Source: Acanthopleura granulata
Taxonomy: Eukaryota; Mollusca; Polyplacophora; Chitonida; Chitonidae
Length of the DNA: 64,000 bases
NCBI GenBank assembly: GCA_016165875.1
Contig: JABBOT010000011.1
Location: 10,929,491 to 10,993,490 of the forward strand
Direction of reading: 5' to 3'
The notes below the pieces were generated by a model. It saw only the letters and a program-made list of their open reading frames with translations. It was not told the origin of the DNA and did no database searches. The position numbers and the translations under genes were made by a program. This document shows positions 10,441 through 20,584 of this stretch, in pieces (the first letter of the stretch is position 1; each line of letters starts with the position of its first letter).

Positions 10441-10764
10441 TGACTCCGTTTTCTGCCTTGATCCAACAGCTGAGCGAAAGTGCTCCACTGTAAGGTTGAA
10501 AGGCCGGCATGGTTATCCAGTCAGATACTTGCGAAGGTCTGCCAGTAACCTGCAGATGGTCGTGGGTTTCCTCCCACCTCCCTACCTAATTCTGGTTGCC
10601 GTAGTATGAGAGAAATATTCTTAATACGGCCTTAAACACCAAGCCATAATCATTCATTCATTCTTGATTGAATGACTCCGTTTTCTGCCTTGATCCAACA
10701 GCTGAGCGAAAGTGCTCCACTGTAAGGTTGAAAGGCCGGCATGGTTATCCAGTCAGATACTTGC
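10409..10764. repeat. local duplication of a 124-bp segment separated by a SINE fragment
   Basis: The segment from 'aagccataatcattcattca' to 'agtcagatacttgc' occurs at about 10409-10532 and again at 10641-10764 with almost no differences (offset 232). A family A SINE fragment (10531-10642) fills the gap. That fragment closely resembles the one at 10130-10240, which points to a copying event covering both pieces. Confidence 0.85.
10531..10642 (+). repeat. SINE family A fragment inside a local duplication
   Basis: It starts at 'gcgaaggtctgccagtaacc' and stops at 'ttaaacacc' without the usual AT tail, so it is cut at both ends. It is nearly identical to 10130-10237, consistent with copying rather than retrotransposition. 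Confidence 0.8.
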
Positions 10765-11103
10765 CAGCTGGAGTTGGGAAAGAATTTATGGACATATATA
10801 ATAAATTTGAAATGTGTCAGTCAAATGTACAGCAAGCTCTAAAACACATGACTATCCAACATTAGGAACTGATAGATCCATGGACGTAAATGACGCCGAA
10901 CCTATATGGTACACAGAACATGAAAGGCTGTGCACGTGGCCACGGGATGTTTCTTTCAGAGTAGGCTACAATGGAACTTCCGGCCCTCTTGCTCGACCGA
11001 TTGGGCAAGTTTTCACACGCCTCCAACAAGTATTTAACCACAATGTATTAACATGACAACAAGCCATAATCCAGTTGTTTCTGCTGGTTTTGTCCACACT
11101 CGT

Positions 11104-11200
11104 GGAATTTATTTATTTATTTATCTTGTTGGTGTTTTACTCCGTACTCAAGAATATTTCACTTATACGACGGCCGCCAGCCCCACTTATAGAAGGTGTG
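11104..11200 (-). repeat. SINE family A tail fragment
   Basis: Reverse-oriented tail: ATTT run, then 'gttggtgttttactccgtac' and 'caagaatatttcacttatac', with the body lost after about 95 bp. Confidence 0.8.
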
Positions 11201-11971
11201 GAAAGTGCTTGTGGTTATAAGATTTTTGCCACCCACCGGCAGAGTGTGCGGACAATTTTGCATGATGTTGGTGTTTTATCTATTTCGTCTGTGAGGTCAA
11301 TCATCACAGGAAAACTAGTATTTTACTGGATTCCCCATTGACATTACAATATTCTTGAGATATCGGGTTGGGTGGATCTGTTATTTTTGTCTGCTGGATC
11401 AACGTTCTCTCTTGATAAAATGGATGTTTGTTTGGTCTAGCATGAAGTATATTGCAGAACACTTTCCGTCCACCAATATTATTCATAATTTTGAGTGATG
11501 TCATAGCTGTTCTCTGCAAATCATCAGCACTCGCTGTTGCTAATTGATGAGAATACCGGAGGCGTAAATAAAGCGAATTGGGTGAAATTCATGCATGCAG
11601 TATCACGAATTGGAAGGGGATTTACTGGTTATCAAATAGACTGGCGTTCACATGTCAGTCCTATCACTTTGAAATAAATTCACGTTGAGAAGAGGGATTT
11701 CGCATTACATGAACTATATCCCCAAATCTGACCCATGTGGGATAGACCTTGTCCATCGGAATCTCTGTGACATAATCATTATTGTGTCTAATTTCGCTTA
11801 ACCCGGGGCTAGGGGCCGTGAGTATGATTACCACGTTCGATGAACAAACATTACCAATCAGAGTGCAATTGAAATACATAGTTGATTAACGACACCATAT
11901 ATATTAAAATGGTAAACGATTTGATACCGATTTTATTCATCCGCCTAGAACACTGCGTTTTTATTTTTTTC

Positions 11972-12032
11972 GTAGAAGTGAAATATTCTGAAGTACGGCA
12001 TAAAACACTGATCAAATGAATGAATAAATTGA
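11972..12032 (+). repeat. SINE family A tail fragment
   Basis: Short piece 'gaagtgaaatattctgaagt' followed by 'cataaaacactgatcaaatg' and an AT-rich end. It lies just upstream of a longer copy. Confidence 0.7.
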
Positions 12033-12084
12033 TGTCATTACTTGGATGTAGGGCCTACTCCCATAAAATGGCAAATGGAAATAA

Positions 12085-12385
12085 ATGGGCTTCATGCAAA
12101 TGCGGGGAGTTGATGCGCCAGCACGGCGGAATGACCCAGGTGCCTCTTACCAGGTGCCTTTGTCTGCTGTGAGTACAAGTTCACCTCATGCTGACCTCCT
12201 CTCCGGCCGTAAGTGGGAAGATCTGCCAGCTACCTGTGGATGGTCGTGGGTTTCCCCCGGGCTGTGCCCGGTTTCCTCCCACCATAATACTGGCCGCTGT
12301 TGAAATATTCTTGAGGAAGGCGTTAAACTGGTGTTTAACGCCTTCCTCAAGAATAATAAATTCCATCAAGTAAATGAATAAATCA
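12085..12385 (+). repeat. SINE family A with a fold-back in its tail
   Basis: Long copy with the usual body ('gcccggtttcctcccaccat'), but the tail is copied in reverse, giving a perfect hairpin at 12306-12355 before the AT-rich end. It lies in the intergenic block between PSMD1 and the receptor. Confidence 0.85.
12306..12355. repeat. perfect 23-bp inverted repeat with 4-nt loop
   Basis: Arms 12306-12328 and 12333-12355 are exact reverse complements; the loop is TGGT. The left arm is the normal SINE tail ('ttcttgaggaaggcgttaaa'), so the right arm is a templated inverted copy. Confidence 0.95.
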
Positions 12386-12688
12386 TGCAAACGCTCCTGC
12401 AACATATCGCAAGTAATGTTGAAAACGGCTGAATTGATACTATGACATATATAAACCAATAAAATGGCAATCATGGTGTAAATGATCAAGTAATCCACCA
12501 ATCAGTGGTTCCAATATATCCCGAAAGCACCTGCGTTAATAACTTTTCATGTTCTAAGTCCAGTTAGATTGGCTTTTTGTTAAACTAAAAGCCCAAATAG
12601 AAAGAAATCATAAATTTTTTTATCTAGTAACGTTTAATACTTTAGCAACAATAGCACACAGCAAAGCTATATGCTTACAAACAATGGT

Positions 12689-12958
12689 AGATTTATTTAC
12701 TTATTTACGGTGTTTTACGCCGTACTCAAGAATACATGACTTATATGACGGCGACCAGCATTTTGGTGGGAGAAAGCCGGGCAGAGCCCGGGAGAAACCC
12801 ACGACCATCCACAGGTTTCTGGTGGACCTTCCCACGTAAGGCCGAAGACGAAACCAGCATGAGCTACACTGTGAACTCACAGTGACCGCATTGGCTAGAG
12901 GCACAGGGTCATAACGCCGCGCTGGCGCACTAGCCTCCTCGGCCACGGAAGCCCTCAA
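12689..12958 (-). repeat. SINE family A, near full length
   Basis: In reverse it runs from the TTTA-rich tail, 'ggtgttttacgccgtactca', the body with 'gcagagcccgggagaaaccc', to the tRNA-like head 'ctcctcggccacggaagccc'. Confidence 0.88.
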
Positions 12959-13149
12959 CAATGGTAGTTAAACAGTGTACAATTAAGTATATTTTAATTT
13001 ACACCAGTATTATTCCTGGGCTTTCAGCAGTGCCGTATATTCAAAGATTTCAGCATGAAGAGTAAAACGAGATAAAAAGTGACACTACTGTGATACTTGA
13101 CAAAAGGTCATACATAAGCGAATCCATTTACCTCAGAGTTTTATTCTAG

Positions 13150-13995
13150 CTGTTACATATCAGCCATACCCTGTCGATCTGGAGTTTCGCTATAGTGTTT
13201 TAGTCGAGGAATTCTTAAATGTAACTGTAGTGTTTTGCCAAAGACTTTATTAAAGTACTCCTCTGGACTAACACAGTTTTAATCATTCTCTGGAGATTCG
13301 CATTAGTGCTTTAGTCAAGGAATCTCGCCGTAGTGATATGATTGATTTGATTGGTATTTTACGCCGTACTGAAGAATATTTAACTTATTCGACGGCTTCC
13401 AGCATTATGGTGGGAAGAAACCAGGAAGAGCCCCGATGAAACACGCGGCCACCCCCTGGTTGCTGGCGGCATCTTAGTGTTGTAGTACCACGGTAGTGTT
13501 TCAGACAAGGACAGTCCTATACTATCGCCCATACCTCTTCGTCTTCCTTCTTCTTCCTTTTTTGCAGTATTGTTTTAATCAAGGACTTGGTCTTCCTGTG
13601 GAATTTTACAGTATTGTTTTAGTCAAGGACTTAGTCTTCATCTAGAATGTTACAGTAGTTTTTCAGTCAAGGACGGAAGTTTTCCGGTTATAATTTGCAG
13701 TAGTGTCTTAGTCAGATCAAATACTTACTATTCCTCTAGAACCTTATCAATGAGGCAAGTCGCCCGGCGGAAGTTTACAGTAGGGCTTTAGCCAAGGACT
13801 GAAATACCTCCGTAGTGTTTTAATCGGTGACTTAGTCCTACTCTGGAATACCATAGTGGTGTTGCAGTCAAGGACAGTCTTATAGCTATCAGCCATACCT
13901 CAACTGGAATCACAATGTACTGTTTTGGGCAAGGGCTAGCTTCGTCTTCCTGTGGGATCTTACGGTAACAGTTTAGTCGCGTACTTAGTCGTGGT
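13150..13995. repeat. degenerate minisatellite, about 55-60 bp unit, split by a SINE
   Basis: Imperfect copies of 'cagtagtgttttagtcaagg' followed by 'acttagtcttcctctggaat' recur from 13175 to just past the receptor stop codon. The spacing is variable and the copies are old. A reverse SINE (13340-13480) interrupts it. It lies directly 3' of the receptor gene. Confidence 0.7.
13340..13480 (-). repeat. SINE family A, truncated
   Basis: Reverse tail 'ttggtattttacgccgtact' then 'ccagcattatggtgggaaga', ending in the middle of the body. It is inserted in the degenerate minisatellite. Confidence 0.82.
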
Positions 13996-14001
13996 GTTAT
14001 T

Positions 14002-15111
14002 CTATACCGAGGCTTGTCGGTAAGCCACACGGCGTCTGTTACCCGAGCGGACCGACGTCAGATATTCGTCCTCCATTTCAATAACAATGAAGTTGTCTTC
14101 ATTATTCGTTTCCGAGGTGCCGGCAGGCGCGCAAGTCATTTCATATAGTTCCTGCCTGAAGAATCGCCAAATGCCGAGGAAAATGAAAAAGCCGAGAGTG
14201 AAACTTGTGAAATAGAGTTGTTTCAAGGCGTTCCTGAGCCCATCGTACGTATGGGACGTCTCCACGGTTGAGGGATCTGTCAGGGACCGGATGATGAGGT
14301 AGAGTTCGAGACCTTCGCCAGGAGAGAAGAGAACGAGGAACGCAAGGGATAACGTCACCAGGGCCAAGATCATGTTAGTTGGAAGATCTGTGCTCCGTTT
14401 CGGAAGGCTTTTGGCCAGCTGATAAACAAGTCGGACTGAAGCAGGAACCATGATGACGCAAGGCAGCAGAAACCCCATCAAGCTGTCCACAAAGGTGAGC
14501 AGGTGGTCCTCTTTAGAGAAGGTTCCGTACCATTTTGATTGCTGTATGTCGGATATATGCTGTATGATAGGCTCGCTGCTCAAGAGAGCAATTGCGTAAA
14601 CCACACCTGTTGTGGTGAAAAGATACACGGAGACCTCCTTGGCTCTGGTCCTCGTGCAGTAGTTTGGAATCAGTGCTGGCCAGCACAAGCGCATGCAGTT
14701 GTCTCCCGCGACTGTGGCCATGTACCACGTGGACAGGGAGGCGCTGCTGTGGCTCAACCAGACGAACAAATAATACAGGGGCGAGTAATTTAACAGCCCA
14801 AGACATTCTAACCCGAACCAAATCATCGCCAAAGACGACAAATATAAGATATTAAAAAGAGCATTTCCTATCAGGTACCACACCATCGAAAATTTCCTCA
14901 TTTTCTTACGGCAAAATATGGCCAGAGACCACGTGTTGGTCAAAATACCCATGACCGTGAAAGCGATCACAAAGTGTTGTTTCTGCTGAAGTACTGTAGT
15001 TGCTAGGCACAAGGTTCCATTGCCGCTCACTGGCGGCATGGTTGCTAAATACGAGGTATCATTGTCGTCCGGCGAGTCCTCCGTAAAATTATTGCTCCTG
15101 TTTTGCTCCAT
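14002..15111 (-). CDS. divergent rhodopsin-like seven-transmembrane receptor, single coding exon
   Basis: A predicted 369-residue plasma-membrane receptor. Counting from the longer upstream Met at 15159, hydrophobic segments lie near 62-83, 93-115, 127-150, 176-196, 222-246, 262-290 and 311-332, followed by an amphipathic WRFFRQELYE helix. The N-terminus has four N-glycosylation sequons (NRS, NFT, NDT, NGT). TM1 keeps Asn in GILTNTW, and a Pro is kept in TM6 (LFSPG). The family's other landmarks are changed: Asp of TM2 is absent (NALFNILYL), DRY is DNC, CWxP is LFSP, NPxxY is TLGFF, and the TM3-ECL2 cysteine pair is not seen. The start is placed at Met 15111 because a TTTTATCTTTTCAG acceptor lies just upstream. 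The overall shape recalls protostome peptide receptors, but no ligand can be named. The frame is intact, so it is not an obvious pseudogene. Confidence 0.8.
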   Translation of the reverse strand: MEQNRSNNFTEDSPDDNDTSYLATMPPVSGNGTLCLATTVLQQKQHFVIAFTVMGILTNTWSLAIFCRKKMRKFSMVWYLIGNALFNILYLSSLAMIWFGLECLGLLNYSPLYYLFVWLSHSSASLSTWYMATVAGDNCMRLCWPALIPNYCTRTRAKEVSVYLFTTTGVVYAIALLSSEPIIQHISDIQQSKWYGTFSKEDHLLTFVDSLMGFLLPCVIMVPASVRLVYQLAKSLPKRSTDLPTNMILALVTLSLAFLVLFSPGEGLELYLIIRSLTDPSTVETSHTYDGLRNALKQLYFTSFTLGFFIFLGIWRFFRQELYEMTCAPAGTSETNNEDNFIVIEMEDEYLTSVRSGNRRRVAYRQASV

Positions 15112-15159
15112 GCCGAATCCAAGCTGAAAAGATAAAATCAGATAATAACAAAATAGCAT
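15112..15159 (-). other. alternative N-terminal extension or intron end of the receptor
   Basis: The frame stays open for 16 codons upstream (Met at 15159, MLFCYYLILSFQLGFG). The bases before 15123, read on the minus strand, form a pyrimidine-rich tract ending in CAG, a credible 3' splice site. If spliced, a 5'UTR exon lies further right; if not, the extension adds a short hydrophobic start. Confidence 0.5.
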
Positions 15160-15335
15160 TTTCGTCGTTGATTGACGCGGCCGTCGAGGGTGTCCATGAT
15201 TCTTCTATCTACACGACCCTTAAACAAGCTTACCTGAAATATCGAAGTCTTTCGTATTTTAAGGGATACAATATATATATAAAGGTCTGCACTGTTTGTC
15301 ACCGCCATCACTGCTTAAATTTGCATATGCAAATA

Positions 15336-15575
15336 TTTATTTATTTATTTATTTGATTGGTGTTTTACGCCACACTCAATAATACTTCACTTACACAACG
15401 GTGGCCAGCATTATGGTGGAGGAAAACCACAGGTTGGTGGCAGACCTTCCCACGTACGGCCGGAGAGGAAGCCAGCATTAGTGTTTGGACGTTGGACTCA
15501 CAGCGACCGCATTGGTGGGAGGTTTTTGGGTCTGTACGCTGTGCTAGCGCGCTAACCAACTGAGTCATACGCAAT
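15336..15575 (-). repeat. SINE family A, near full length
   Basis: In reverse it goes from an ATTT run, 'ttgattggtgttttacgcca', through 'ccttcccacgtacggccgga', to the tRNA-like head 'gcgcgctaaccaactgagtc'. The segment with 'gagcccgggggaaaccc' is deleted. Confidence 0.88.
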
Positions 15576-15599
15576 ACGAAAGCAATACTCGACACTGCA

Positions 15600-16490
15600 T
15601 GCTCTTTCTTGGGTTTTCAGCAATACATTTGGCAACTGTTAAGTCGGTTGGAGGAGTGATTGTGGAGAAAATCCTTGAGACATACAAATTATCTACCGAT
15701 GTACATACATATATTCAGAGATCCCTTTTTTAATAGTTGTATATACACTTACCTGTTGCTTATATCTTCACTCCACTAGAATTTCTGTCCCTTTGCGGTT
15801 TTTCTCTGCTCATTGTCTCTTATAAAGAAGAGCGTAGCTGTGCACGAGGCATGCGTAGGCCCAGAACGAATTTCAAACACGCAATACGCGACGGAAACAG
15901 TTTACGGCGAGCATATCTTCACCTGCCTAACAAATCGTGATCAAGAAGAAACAAACAACAGGTGACAGTCATTAACACTCGCCTCTGCATCCATCACAAA
16001 ACCCGTGCGTGTCTTGTTTGGCGAAAATCTGGCATCACGGATTTTATGGAGACACCCAGGCCAGATGCTGACGTACGTACAGTGCCAAAAACATTGGTTA
16101 GGTGTTAAAGGTGGAGAAAACATAAAAATTATATAACGTTCAGATGAAAGAATGTGAAAAGTTAGTTGTAAATGTGGTCTTCAATACTTTTTTCGATTTT
16201 GCTCTGAGGACAAAAATGTTATTGAAAACAATTCTTGGACGGTGGATATTGGGGACAACCTATTGATGTATATAGTATTTGTGTAAAATGGTATAAATGA
16301 GGATGAAACACATGGGTGATAAATATTTTGCACTAGAATTTTTTCTTTTCAGCTCACAAATGTGTTCATTTTTAATATTTTCATAAAAAATATCATAATT
16401 CAGGTTAAATGCATATGTTTGAGCTTACGGGTCCTTTGCGATCCCTGGAACCCACTTATTTGACTGGGATATAGTATAGTTCCACTACTT
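15600..16490. other. intergenic, nothing recognised
   Basis: Upstream side of the receptor gene. A 5' exon or promoter for it may be here, but I cannot point to one. Confidence 0.4.
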
Positions 16491-16668
16491 TTAACACCAT
16501 GTCAAAGAAACGTGACCTTACACCAAAGAGGAAAAGTATGTAGCTTTTTCTGGTGTCCTATGATAATTTTAGTCAGCCAGCGGCTTCCGGGGTCGCCTTT
16601 GGATCCTTGCCTATTTACCTGCTGTTTCAGCACCTTCAAATCACATGATGTTCCCTGTAAGATCTGTT

Positions 16669-16808
16669 TATCCCAGCTACCAATCATTATTTCACTTGCC
16701 AAAAATCGTCTAAAACCTGTCTGGCTATGTAGAAAACCTATCCCAGCTACCAATCATAATTTCACTTGCCAAAAATCGTCTAAAACCTGTCTGGCTATGT
16801 AGAAAACC
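16669..16808. repeat. 70-bp tandem duplication
   Basis: 'tatcccagctaccaatcat' plus 'tcgtctaaaacctgtctggc' occurs at 16669-16738 and 16739-16808, differing at about one base. A diverged third copy is at about 17266-17310, 'tatcccagctttctgttata' then 'gccaaaaatcgcctaaagc'. Confidence 0.92.
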
Positions 16809-17417
16809 AGAGCTTCCGGGGCCCATACGCGGACCGTGGTCGCTCGCCTATTGGGTAGGGATAGTATTTCCTCTGAGCCACCCCACACTCGAGAACACCC
16901 CGCTTCACGCCAATTCCATGGAACAGTGACTAGAAATATCTTAGCAACTAATAAACTTGAACATGTTGAAAAATAAATCATTGGGTTGTTTTTGCCTTAA
17001 GACAAATGCATATCGGTGTAGGCCACAGTTCAAGTAGTTCACTCAAAGCCAAAGGGAAAAAGCGACGTAAGTCGGATCTGAACTGGTTGATGACTTATAG
17101 GCCCCGTTTAGGTATTTGTTTTATCCTCTATGTAAAAGATAAACTTCTTCAGGCTAAGGTCATCTTAAAACACCGTTGAGAATTCGGTCCAGTGTATATT
17201 TGGTACTTCGACTAAAAATAAAGGTAATAATATAATAATACTCTCGAAACCTCAGATTATCCCAGCTTTCTGTTATAGTATTAGTTGCCAAAAATCGCCT
17301 AAAGCGTATCTCCAGTCCTGCATGGATGGCCTCTTGACACTCGCCCATTGGACAGAGACAGTAATGGAATACTCGGACGGGCTACACAGAAGGGTCCAAA
17401 CGCATCGTTTTCTGCCG

Positions 17418-17550
17418 TTATGTTGCAGTGCTTGTGTACCGCCTAAGTGCTTTCTGAACACACGTGCACCTAGAAGTGTGACGTAACCTAAGAAACAACA
17501 AAGGAGAACACAGCTATGGATCTCTTTGTTAAAGGCGGGAAGGGGTTTTC
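17418..17550 (+). repeat. dispersed repeat R, copy 1
   Basis: 'gcctaagtgctttctgaaca' and 'ctctttgttaaaggcgggaa' match the segment at 60460-60592 inside an intron of the MyTH4-FERM gene. Neighbouring sequence at 17176 and 17634 shares 'gaattcggtccagt', suggesting a composite older element covering 16.5-17.7 kb. Confidence 0.75.
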
Positions 17551-17749
17551 GATTTTCCCATTTCTCTGCTTAAGCCACCCCACATTTTACGACAATCCGT
17601 TAGGTTTCCACAAAATCCACCATTTAACACTTTTATGAATTCGGTCCAGTATAGTTTGAGTAAAAAACAGACAGACAAAAAAAGCTCTATGCTTTTAGTA
17701 CCAATCTGTAGACGGAAATTTGCATTGCCCCCCAGCCACCCCACCCAAC

Positions 17750-19335
17750 CTTAACCCTCTCCCAATTATATGTAATAGTCGAACACTCTTTGCCTTCCGA
17801 CCTTTTCGAAACTTCCTACGCCTATGAAAGATATAGCACAGAGAGTAAAAAACAGTGATGACAGTGTTGCAGTTGACAAATGGTTATAATGTCATGTAGC
17901 CAGTGAAATACGGCCGCATGCCAGTTTACCTCATTTATAAAGCTTTATTCTGTAAACTGTTTATGCTAATGCTTCAATGGCAGCAATTTTGGCTTTTTCC
18001 AGAATTAGGTAAAACAAAAAAAGGAAAAAAAAAAAACGTCACTCATCTAGAATTCCTCAAGTAAAATGATGTTATCACATTTAGCAATCACATAACAACA
18101 ATGAAAAGAGGTCAAGTCTCGGCGATGCTAGGCCCACAAGCCGAATTTGGGTTTGTCGCGGTTGAAGGTATAAATTACCGAGGCCTAGAGAAGGTTGGTC
18201 GAAATTTGCGCTGTTTAAAACTTCAACGTGCCAAACATTCATTATTACCTTTGCAAAACAACGATAATACCTTCAGTTACGAAACAGTGCTCTCGTCATC
18301 AAGGAATGATATTTTAATGCAATTATATACCTATGAATATAGTTCCGATAAAAATGAATGCGTACACATATGGGTTGAGAATAGTGTTTTATTATTTGAT
18401 CTCATATCTCCTGCGCTCTAACCCACCTCCAAAACCGTCGTCGGAGATTTCTGTGCTTGGTGGCACGAATGTAATTCACTCTTAGATACCGGCGTAAGGA
18501 AATGTGAGGCAGGTGCTGTTCGTTGTCTTTGCTCTCTGCCGGTTATAAGCATCTGACAGGTGTGAAATTGGTCTGACGTCAAAACCTCAGGTGTATACGA
18601 CTCGATCCAATCTTTACTCAATCCATTTGAGACGTCTAAAGCGGAGTCCAGAAAGCCATTTTTCACTAACAGGTTTGCATATGATTTTAGAATTTATTTT
18701 GGGGTTCTAGAAGATTAATTTATGACTTCGTCATGAAAGTTTTCTTTAAGACAAGCGCGTTAAAATTTCGACTTCTACCAAAAGCCAAACACTGCGACGA
18801 GATTTTAAGTTTTGACTGTCATGAAAGGGCATTCATTCCGTGCATCTGTGTTGACATGAACATATCACTATGAAACGGTATTTGGTTTACTTATTTTTAG
18901 TTTTGTTTTGGTTTGAACAAGTAAAAACAAAAGGAAGACAGGAGAAAAAAAAAACGGTTTGTTGTTGTGTGTTTGGTGATGGGGATGAAACTCCAGTTTG
19001 ACAGCTTTGGCCCATATGCTAATTTGTGGTGGGCGATCCACGTATCACGTGTGGCTCGATGTCTTGTTTGACTGCTCCGCGATCGGTTTAAGTTGCCCTG
19101 GCCTGAGTGCGCGAGCAAACTGTGCACTTCGTTTCCGCCTTACGTGTTATCGGTTGACCATAGAGTCCAGGTAATTGTCCTTATCTTCCCGGAAGCGTGT
19201 TCCAGTCTGTACAGGTTAGTGGACATTACAAACAGCAATTTTATGAACACATAACAAGGTAGTGTAAGGATAAACAAGTTCATTTGGGCACAGAGCATTT
19301 TATCTGCGAATATCAAAGTCATGGTCAATTCATGC
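17750..19335. other. intergenic, nothing recognised
   Basis: It includes an open frame at 18101-18421 with no family resemblance, Kozak context or splice partner that I can see. Confidence 0.4.
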
Positions 19336-19340
19336 ATAAA

Positions 19341-19537
19341 AAGCCGAATCGGCACTGGAAAAATCTCTCAAGATCACGGTGATTTTGGACGAGACAGGGT
19401 GGGGGCTCTCGGGCCTAACAACCACAACAACATTTTTAATCTCCGTGAAATCAAGGTAGTTCGCGAGAGCAGCGACTCTGTATCGTCCAAAATCAGCGTG
19501 ATCTCGAGAGACTTCTGCAATGCCGATTCGGCTTATA
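19341..19537. mobile_element. fold-back (MITE-like) element with long terminal inverted repeats
   Basis: The left arm from 'aagccgaatcggcactggaa' (19341 on) and the right arm ending 'gccgattcggctt' (to 19534) are inverted copies over about 70 bp, including 'gattttggacga' against 'tcgtccaaaatc'. A spacer of about 60 bp separates them. There is no coding capacity. The flanks show no clear target duplication, so the superfamily is not assigned. Confidence 0.75.
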
Positions 19538-19549
19538 GAGTGAAACCGG

Positions 19550-20460
19550 TAACACCGGTAACAAACCGGACGTCACCCAACCACGTGATATCATACTCAT
19601 CCTTTCTACTTTCCAAGCTATAATCACACACGAAAAGAACAAAATACGGTACACGATTCCTGAAACTTTACTGTAATGTATTAACGCCACATGTAGGTCT
19701 ATTACCTTAACAAATGAGACTGCGGTTGCAAGTCGAGCGTCGGCTGTAGCATGCAGGTGCATGCAAATGTCATAGAATTGAACAGCCAATGATCGGGACA
19801 GTAAAACCGAACGCTGTTTTCGAGGATTTCACTTCCGGCTAATATAAATATCGGACTTGACTTCGGCGTAAGTATAGAAACGACATAAAGTAGCTATATC
19901 TTATATATACTATTTTTTTTTCTTCTGAAGCCCAGGCTTTTAACGTTCAAGTTATATCTTGGACTGGTTTCACTTTTAAGTGGCGAAAGCATGGTGTTGT
20001 GGTTGTGACAGCTAATGATCAATCAATTTCGTTCATCAGGTAAAGTTCATACTGCATGTTTCAAATTTAAGCCAGATAATGTTCTTTTTAGACACAAAGG
20101 CGGATATCGGCTTAAGTATTTTCATTTTATAGCCCTATATGTTATGAAACTGCCACGTGGTTCTTGGTGTTAAGTCATCAAACGTTATGCTGCCGGACTA
20201 CATGGCCGAAGAATAGCAGTGGAACGTTTGACTTCTGTCTGGCAAGTAAGTCTGGTATTTAGAATAAACAAGTTAAAACGAGTTAAAATTAATTGTTGGG
20301 AGAGGTACGTGATCTGATGACCGCCTTTTACATGAAGGCATGCTGAGGCGGACTTCGCTGCAAGCATTACCAAGCTGCGGACTTGTTGAGGCGAATACTC
20401 TGCACCTTGCTCACGAATTTGAAGACTGACTTTACTGTAAAGTTTAGAACAACCGACTAA
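19550..20460. other. intergenic, nothing recognised
   Basis: AT-rich DNA without recognisable coding or repeat structure apart from short palindromic 'accggtaacaccggtaac' near 19547. Confidence 0.4.
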
Positions 20461-20462
20461 GA

Positions 20463-20582
20463 CTATTTGATTGGTGGTTTACGCCGTACTCAAGAATATT
20501 TCACTTATACGACGGCGGCCAGCATTATGGTGGGAAGAGGGCAGATCCAGGGGGAAACCCACGACCATCCGCAGGTTGGTCA
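20463..20582 (-). repeat. SINE family A, truncated
   Basis: Reverse tail 'ttgattggtggtttacgccg' then 'ggcggccagcattatggtgg' and 'gaaacccacgaccatccgca'; the head is missing. Confidence 0.85.
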
Positions 20583-20584
20583 TA

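Noticed and set aside
18101..18421. 106-codon frame as an independent gene
   Set aside because: No family resemblance, no promoter or splice context, and a length within chance expectation.
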